Below are positions 58,449 to 64,000 of a stretch of 64,000 nt of DNA, piece by piece. The stretch is from CAYOWQ01 sp964407695 (GTDB lineage Bacteria > Planctomycetota > Phycisphaerae > Phycisphaerales > SM1A02). Each line of letters opens with the position of its first letter. The first letter of the stretch is position 1. A program made the translations under genes and the position numbers. Below the pieces are notes generated by a model, which saw nothing but the letters and a program-made list of their open reading frames with translations, searched no databases and was not told the DNA's origin. The DNA lies in NCBI GenBank assembly GCA_964407695.1, contig CAYOWQ010000001.1, forward strand, positions 1 through 64,000. Reading direction: 5' to 3'.

Positions 58449-61400
58449 ATGAAGACTTTCATGGGTTGGGTGATCGACCGGTTCGCTGCCACGTCTTGGG
58501 CTGGCTTGCTGGTGCTCACTCCGATGCTGCCGGCCGCCGCGGGCGATTCAACGTATTCCTGGGACGGCTCGTGCAACAACTCCAACTGGTTCAGCCTTTG
58601 TGTCGACGCCTTTGAGTTACCGGACTCGAACTGGGACAAACTGGGTGAACCCACGTTTTCGTTCGACGCCGTCATCGGTCCGAGCGCCCCGGTGGTGAAC
58701 ATCAATGGTCAGGCGGAGTGCAAGTCGATCGTCTGCGAGAACGGCCTGCAGATCTTCGGGAACTCCTTCCTGCGGGTTGGCTCCGGCGGTGGCTTCGTCG
58801 CCAAGGCGTATCTGGAAGCCAATGTCGGAGGCGGGTTTGAAGTCACGGTCCCGGGCGTCGAGCTGAATCTTCAGAACAACATCACCTGGCGCGTCGGCAC
58901 GGTGAAGGGGCCCGGGAAGGTCGTGAACCTCGGCACCATCAATCCCCTGATCGACCCGCAGGCGATGACGCTCAACCTAACGATGGGTGGACAGTTCAAG
59001 AACGACTCCGGTGCCGCGGCCAACTTTCGATTCGTTTCGGTTCCCGCCGGCACTTCTTTTGAGAATGCCGCGGGTGCCCAGTTGGTTCTCGTGAACGGGC
59101 CGGCGCCGCTCTCCGGCGGCATCACCTCCACGGGTGTGGTGGTCAACGCAGGCGCCTGGACCTGCCAGCACACCGGCACCAACAGTCAGGTCATCGAGCC
59201 GTTCTTTCAACAGACCAGCGGCGAGTTCATCGTGCAGGGCACTGCGGGCAGCCCGACAGCGCAGGGCACCTATTTCACCGGGGCAACTCTCTGGCAGGGC
59301 GGCACAATGTCCATCCTTGATAACGTCAACATGCGGCTCACCAGCAACAGCAATCCGCTGCCGCATGTGTTTGACGGGCTCACGTCCGTTTCGGGCAACG
59401 GCAATCTGTTTTTCCAAACCGGCCTCGGGCAGGACCTGCAGGTGATCTCGCCCCTCACCATCAACATGACCGGCACCAATGGTTTCGTCATGGCGTCGTC
59501 AACCGTCTCCCTGGGCGACACGCTGACGAACTCCGGCAAAGCAGCCTGGCAAAGCGGCACCCTGCGCTCGACCGCCTGCCGATCGTGTTCACCGACCTTC
59601 GATAACCAGAGTCAGAATTTCGCGATCACAGGCGGCGTTGCCCTGGCGACCAATCTTGAGAATCACGGCCGTGTTGACATGACCCAGGGCCCCATCACGT
59701 TTCAGTCCAACGGGCAGATTCACAACAGCGGCGAGTTTCGATTCTTTCGCGGTAACCTGCAGAAGAACGGCAGTCCGACCAACATCGGCGTCTTCAACAC
59801 GGGCACATTTGTGAAGCCCAATGACGCCACGACGCTTGATTCCACGATCTCAATTCCGCTGCATCTCGAAGAGGGCGGTCTACTTCGCGTTGAGAAGGCC
59901 AACCTGATCTTCAATGCTGATGCCCTTCAGCTTGAGGGAGGCAATGTCGAGGTGCAGACTCCCGGCGTGATGAAGATCACCGGCGGCCTGCACCGGGCCG
60001 CGGAAGGTACGGACACGCTGTTCTCCGGTAACGGCCTCGTGTCGTTCGAGGCCAGCACACCGACCACGGGGCTGCGGGTGGAGAATGGCGCCACGGTGAC
60101 GTTCAATATGCTGGGGTTTGACCCGGATGGAATGCACGTTGGAGTCGGTGGCCGATTTGGCGGCGACGGTCTTATTGAGAATACAGGGAACGCGTACTTT
60201 CACGCGAGCGCAACTCTGGGCGTGGTGAATGGTCGAGGCGCCACCGTCGGCTCGTACATCAATCACTCTGTGACAAACATTGTCGGAGGCGCGACGGTGT
60301 CGTCCGGTGCCCAGCTTGTCAACGCCGATGACGGGACCGTCATGCAGTTGAAATCCCTCACACTCTCCGGCCCGCTCGCACTCGCCGACAACTTCGGCAC
60401 TTGGAGTGTCCTGCTCCTCGCGGGAGCGGAGGAATTCTTGAACGGCACGCAAGGGACCTTCACGAATCATCCCGAAGGATCCTTCGTCCATGAGGGTGTC
60501 GTACTTCCAACTCTCCCCGGAGTCCTGACGGCGAAGTGTATTTTCAACAACCTTGGCACCGTTCACATCAAGTCGGGCGGTCGACTCAACCTCAATGGTG
60601 TCGTTGTTGGCGTCAGTGAGGCAGGAATCACCCAAGGCACATGGATTCTCGATCCCGGATCCAAACTAGTCTTTCAAGACTCCTTTGGAATTTTCAAGAT
60701 TGCCGGCAGGCAAACAAAGATTGTCGGAAATGCAGAGTCTCTCCCCAACCTGAATCCTGCTGAGAACGAAGGCGAGCTTCGCTGCAATGGCGACTGGAGC
60801 TGCAACAGCTCACTCAGCAACTCGGGCACCTTCGCATGCGACGACGGCACCTTCACCTGCCCCAACGATCTCGAAAACGATGGCGGAACCTGCGAGTTCA
60901 ATGAGGGCTCGCTCTGCACCATCGGGGGGAACCTTTACAACGTCGACGGCGGTCTGAACTGTCACGGCGGCGACATTGACGTGCAAGGTGATATTCAAAA
61001 CGGTGATGCCAACGCTCCGGCGCCGCTGAGCGCGTACACCGATTACAACCCCGTCTTCAGCATCGCCGGCGTGGATACCGTCGGTGGATTCACCTGCACA
61101 ACGTTCCACAACTACGGCCGCCTTCGCCCCGGCGGCGAGGATCAGCCCGGCGGGTTCCCCATCAATGGAAACCTCTCATTGCACGATACGGGCCGGCTCG
61201 AAATCGATGTTGCAGGGACAGCGCCAGTCAGCGGGCACGATCAGGTGCAGGTCAGTGGAGACGTCGTGCTGGGCGGAGCGTTGCGCGTCAAGTTCCTCCC
61301 CGCGGCCGCTCCGATGGTCGGCGATCAATACGTGGTTCTCGCGGCCGGCGAGGGCTCGATCAGCGGTGCGTTCAGCGCGGTCGGCTCAGATCAGGGTGGC

Positions 61401-61616
61401 TCATACCAGGCCACCATTGTCGGTTCAGATGTCGTGTTGACCGTCGTAGCGCCGCCGGTGCCCGGCGATGTCAATGGCGATGGAAGCGTCGATGGGGCCG
61501 ATCTCGGATTGTTGCTCGCCTCATGGGGCCCCTGCGAGTGCAACGAAGACCTCAATGGTGATGGCGTGGTCGACGGTGCCGATCTGGGACTGCTGTTGGC
61601 GTCGTGGACTGGTTGA
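58449..61616 (+). CDS. Large secreted beta-solenoid-like protein with dockerin-like tag
   Basis: 1055 residues, GGAGGA upstream of the ATG. Signal peptide about residues 1-32 ('LLVLTPMLPAAAG'). The long body is repetitive in style with many short strands and Asn/Gly turns: 'LENHGRVDMTQGPITFQSNG', 'FNNLGTVHIKSGGRLNLNG', 'LSNSGTFACDDGTFTCPNDL'. This suggests a right-handed beta-helix or autotransporter-like stalk. Near the end 'LGGALRVKFLPAAAPMVGD' and 'YVVLAAGEGSISGAF' match a repeat found before the C-terminus of many bacterial adhesins. Two tag loops ('DVNGDGSVDGADLGLLLASW', 'DLNGDGVVDGADLGLLLASW') end the protein. Surface adhesin or matrix protein is the best guess. Confidence 0.75.
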   Translation: MKTFMGWVIDRFAATSWAGLLVLTPMLPAAAGDSTYSWDGSCNNSNWFSLCVDAFELPDSNWDKLGEPTFSFDAVIGPSAPVVNINGQAECKSIVCENGLQIFGNSFLRVGSGGGFVAKAYLEANVGGGFEVTVPGVELNLQNNITWRVGTVKGPGKVVNLGTINPLIDPQAMTLNLTMGGQFKNDSGAAANFRFVSVPAGTSFENAAGAQLVLVNGPAPLSGGITSTGVVVNAGAWTCQHTGTNSQVIEPFFQQTSGEFIVQGTAGSPTAQGTYFTGATLWQGGTMSILDNVNMRLTSNSNPLPHVFDGLTSVSGNGNLFFQTGLGQDLQVISPLTINMTGTNGFVMASSTVSLGDTLTNSGKAAWQSGTLRSTACRSCSPTFDNQSQNFAITGGVALATNLENHGRVDMTQGPITFQSNGQIHNSGEFRFFRGNLQKNGSPTNIGVFNTGTFVKPNDATTLDSTISIPLHLEEGGLLRVEKANLIFNADALQLEGGNVEVQTPGVMKITGGLHRAAEGTDTLFSGNGLVSFEASTPTTGLRVENGATVTFNMLGFDPDGMHVGVGGRFGGDGLIENTGNAYFHASATLGVVNGRGATVGSYINHSVTNIVGGATVSSGAQLVNADDGTVMQLKSLTLSGPLALADNFGTWSVLLLAGAEEFLNGTQGTFTNHPEGSFVHEGVVLPTLPGVLTAKCIFNNLGTVHIKSGGRLNLNGVVVGVSEAGITQGTWILDPGSKLVFQDSFGIFKIAGRQTKIVGNAESLPNLNPAENEGELRCNGDWSCNSSLSNSGTFACDDGTFTCPNDLENDGGTCEFNEGSLCTIGGNLYNVDGGLNCHGGDIDVQGDIQNGDANAPAPLSAYTDYNPVFSIAGVDTVGGFTCTTFHNYGRLRPGGEDQPGGFPINGNLSLHDTGRLEIDVAGTAPVSGHDQVQVSGDVVLGGALRVKFLPAAAPMVGDQYVVLAAGEGSISGAFSAVGSDQGGSYQATIVGSDVVLTVVAPPVPGDVNGDGSVDGADLGLLLASWGPCECNEDLNGDGVVDGADLGLLLASWTG

Positions 61617-61674
61617 CGAGGAATCGATGAGGTCGAAGGCGATGTACATCGCCCGACTCCCTATCCAATTTCAA

Positions 61675-62307
61675 TTACGGAACGGCAATCGGGGCATTCG
61701 CCATCTGCCACGTCTTGATGCTCTCCACCGGGACGATCAGCATGAACGTGCTCAGAATCAGGCTGTCGCGAATGGTCAAGACCAAGACAACCTCGCACGC
61801 GAGGAAGAAGAGCGCGGTCTTCCAGAAACCCAGCCACCGCGCCATGAAAAATCCGGCGATGCAACACCCTACATCGGCCGCCGAGTTCAGAATGCTGTCG
61901 CCGAGATAATCGAGCGACATCGTGGCTTCGCGGTACCGGTTGATGATGAACGGCGAATTCTCCAGCACCTCCCAGCCGGAAGCGATCAGCACCGAAAGCA
62001 CCAGCATCCACGGCGTCGTCAGCCGCGGCCAGATCCAGCGCCGAACTCCCATGAACACCCAGAAGAAGATCAGGCCGTGGCCCACATGCGTCACGCTGTA
62101 CGGATCGAGCAGATGCTGCGAGCAATGGGATGTCCACACATCGCTGATCCAGCCCCGGATCGTTCCGCATTGGCAAAACCAGATGCGCTCCTCGATCCGC
62201 ATGGCGATGACCATCGCCACGAGCATGATCAGAATCATGATGATGGCGACGCCCCAATGCGGCCGCGAGGCGTCGGATGATGGTGCGGTCGTGTGTTGCG
62301 CCGGCAT
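61675..62307 (-). CDS. DUF2585 family membrane protein
   Basis: 210 residues from the ATG at 62307. About five helices. Conserved blocks of the family: 'HVGHGLIFFWVFMGVRRW', 'SGWEVLENSPFIINRYRE', 'SLDYLGDSILNSAADVGC'. The function is unknown in the family. The upstream frame to 62640 would overlap gpmI and is rejected. It diverges from gpmI. Confidence 0.85.
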   Translation of the reverse strand: MPAQHTTAPSSDASRPHWGVAIIMILIMLVAMVIAMRIEERIWFCQCGTIRGWISDVWTSHCSQHLLDPYSVTHVGHGLIFFWVFMGVRRWIWPRLTTPWMLVLSVLIASGWEVLENSPFIINRYREATMSLDYLGDSILNSAADVGCCIAGFFMARWLGFWKTALFFLACEVVLVLTIRDSLILSTFMLIVPVESIKTWQMANAPIAVP

Positions 62308-62383
62308 GCGTGGATTGTAATGGGCTGTCGCTGTGCGTATCGGCCCCTGACCGCACGGGTCAGCGGTGCTACCCTTCCCCCTC

Positions 62384-63997
62384 ATGCCCCATGCGCCCGT
62401 GTCACCCCGTCCGGTCATCCTGGTCATACGCGATGGCTGGGGCCAGAACCCACATCCGGAACAGGATTCGTTCAACGCAGTGAAGCTGGCCAAGACGCCC
62501 GTCGCCGATCGGCTGATGGCCGCGTATCCCAATGTGCTCATCAAGACCTCCGGCGAAGACGTCGGCCTTCCGATCACCGATGCCGGGCCGACCATGGGCA
62601 ACTCTGAAGTGGGCCACCAGAACATCGGCGCCGGCCGCATCGTCGATCAGGAGGTCATGCGGATCACTCGGTCCATTCGCAACGGCCAGTTCTTCAACAA
62701 CCAGGTGCTTCGTGATGCATTCGCCCACGCCGGCGAGCACGGCGGCGCCGTCCATCTGATCGGCCTCGTCAGCAATGGCCAGGTCCACAGCGATCTCGAT
62801 CACCTGCTGGCGATCATCGACCTCGCGGCCATGGCCCATTGCCCCGCTGATCGGCTCATCATCCATGCATTCACCGATGGGCGCGACACACCGCCGCGTT
62901 CAGCTCCGGGGTTTATCAAGGCCGTCGAAGCGAAGTTGAAGTCGGCACGGATCGGCCGCGTCGGTTCAGTGATCGGGCGCTTCTTCGCCATGGATCGCGA
63001 CCATCGCTGGGAGCGCATCGAGAAGGCGTACCGGTGTCTGACTTCGCCGATTGAGCGTCGATCTTCCACCGCCATCGATGCGCTGGAGCGCTTCTACGCG
63101 AACCCCACCGACCCCTCGCGCGCCACCGACGAATTCGTCGAGCCGACGCAGCTCGACGGCTGGAAACCGATTACTTCAGGCGACGCCGTCATCTTCTTCA
63201 ACTTTCGCGGCGATCGCCCGCGTCAACTGACCAAGGCGTTTGTGCTCGATGACGCGGCGTGGAAGAACGTACTCAGCGGCGGCTTCAATCGCGGGCATCG
63301 TCTCGACAACCTCTACTTCGCCGCGATGACCGGCTACGAAGAGGGCCTACCCGTTCACGTCGTGTTTCAAAAGCCGCCGAAGCTTCCCGACATTCTGGGT
63401 GAAACCATCTCGAAGGCGAACCTTCGCCAATTCCGCTGCGCTGAAACCGAGAAATTCGCTCACGTCACGTTCTTCTTCAATGACTATCGCGAGCCGCCGT
63501 TCCCCGGCGAGCAGCGCACCATCATTCCCAGCCCCAAGGATGTCGCCACCTACGACCTGAAGCCGGAGATGTCGGCCCACGGTGTTCGCGATACCGTCCT
63601 CGCCCGAATCGCCGCCGCCGACTGCGAAGACCTGATCGTCGTCAATTTCGCCAATCCCGATATGGTCGGCCATACCGGCTCGCTTCCTGCCGCCATCAAG
63701 GCCTGTGAAACTGTTGACTCCTGCGTGGGCTCCCTCGTCGAGGCAGCGCTCGCCCGCGGCGGCGAACTGATCATCACCGCCGATCACGGGAACGCCGAGC
63801 AGATGTGGGACCCCGCCCACAATTGCCCGCACACGGCTCACACCAACTACGACGTGCCGCTCATCGTGGTCGGCGAACGGTGGATCGGCCAAACCCTGCG
63901 CACCGGCGGCCGACTTGCCGATATCGCTCCCACACTTCTCCGGATGCTGGGTCTCTCCAAACCCGCCGCGATGACCGGCGAATCGCTTCTCGCCTGA
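62384..63997 (+). CDS. gpmI: 2,3-bisphosphoglycerate-independent phosphoglycerate mutase
   Basis: 537 residues, complete with its stop three bases before the window end. It interconverts 3- and 2-phosphoglycerate using two manganese ions. Motifs: 'LVIRDGWGQNPHPE' (metal Asp), 'TMGNSEVGHQNIGAGR' (phospho-Ser), 'IHAFTDGRDTPP', 'NFRGDRPRQL', 'NFANPDMVGHTG', 'LIITADHGNAEQM' and 'THTNYD-like' 'HTAHTNYDVPLIVVG'. The usual 'LDGWG' reads 'RDGWG', with the metal Asp kept. The ATG at 62384 fits the normal N-terminus better than a GTG at 62366. Confidence 0.96.
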   Translation: MPHAPVSPRPVILVIRDGWGQNPHPEQDSFNAVKLAKTPVADRLMAAYPNVLIKTSGEDVGLPITDAGPTMGNSEVGHQNIGAGRIVDQEVMRITRSIRNGQFFNNQVLRDAFAHAGEHGGAVHLIGLVSNGQVHSDLDHLLAIIDLAAMAHCPADRLIIHAFTDGRDTPPRSAPGFIKAVEAKLKSARIGRVGSVIGRFFAMDRDHRWERIEKAYRCLTSPIERRSSTAIDALERFYANPTDPSRATDEFVEPTQLDGWKPITSGDAVIFFNFRGDRPRQLTKAFVLDDAAWKNVLSGGFNRGHRLDNLYFAAMTGYEEGLPVHVVFQKPPKLPDILGETISKANLRQFRCAETEKFAHVTFFFNDYREPPFPGEQRTIIPSPKDVATYDLKPEMSAHGVRDTVLARIAAADCEDLIVVNFANPDMVGHTGSLPAAIKACETVDSCVGSLVEAALARGGELIITADHGNAEQMWDPAHNCPHTAHTNYDVPLIVVGERWIGQTLRTGGRLADIAPTLLRMLGLSKPAAMTGESLLA

Positions 63998-64000
63998 ACC

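Overview
The window is GC-rich chromosomal DNA that most resembles a Planctomycetota bacterium, probably of the Phycisphaerae type. This is inferred from gene content, not from a marker gene. The clues are secreted proteins ending in a paired dockerin-like tag (core 'NGDGVVDGADLGLLL'), prepilin-type N-terminal proteins, small membrane proteins with a 'CGYDLRG...CPECG' zinc ribbon, an FHA/GAF histidine kinase, and a futalosine-pathway menaquinone gene. I recognised no rRNA, tRNA, CRISPR array, integrase or transposase.

Layout. 1-3480 is visibly AT-richer at its left end and is an accessory polymorphic-toxin island on the minus strand: a 5'-truncated RHS core with a toxin tip, a putative immunity gene, an orphan half-Hint domain with a second toxin tip, and a second putative immunity gene. 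3485-8870 holds a pseudopilin, a secreted dockerin-tagged protein, an FHA-GAF histidine kinase and a BON-MscS channel. 8996-13832 holds a lone nuoB, a zinc-ribbon membrane protein, a two-gene diguanylate cyclase unit and a pseudopilin pair. 13974-19964 holds a large secreted metzincin-like metalloprotease, a lipoprotein, a STAS protein and two envelope proteins. 20014-23441 is a small gene-pepP-accB-accC operon. 23622-29435 carries aspS, a YggS-type PLP protein, a candidate non-coding RNA locus ending in a strong terminator, and gatB. 29492-33084 carries a secreted helical protein, a TerC protein, a metallophosphatase and tsaB. 33275-37288 is a signalling cluster (HTH-receiver, HDOD-histidine kinase, degenerate receiver-GAF). 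37364-39397 has superoxide dismutase, a zinc-ribbon protein and truA.

39618-42780 is a tightly coupled three-gene operon: a papain-like peptidase fused to an alpha/beta hydrolase, an ECF-like sigma factor, and a small helical protein. I could not match this set to a named system, and it is the best candidate for an undescribed one. 42790-46300 has a methyltransferase, a CgeB-like glycosyltransferase and mqnE. 46478-52812 has a coiled-coil/Wzz-like membrane protein, a small protein and an active/inactive pair of M16 peptidases. 52988-61616 is rich in secreted dockerin-tagged proteins (a nuclease-like EEP protein, two DNRLRE paralogues, a 1055-residue beta-solenoid-like protein) and includes an orphan DNA methyltransferase. 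The window ends with a DUF2585 membrane protein and gpmI.

Functional themes. One theme is surface and envelope biology: the tagged secretome, pseudopilins, M16 and metzincin peptidases. A second is signalling: two histidine kinases, a GGDEF enzyme, STAS, receivers and an ECF-like sigma. The rest is ordinary housekeeping: fatty-acid synthesis, indirect aminoacylation, tRNA modification, menaquinone, glycolysis. All coordinates and starts were read by eye, and functional calls rest on motif recognition without database searches.
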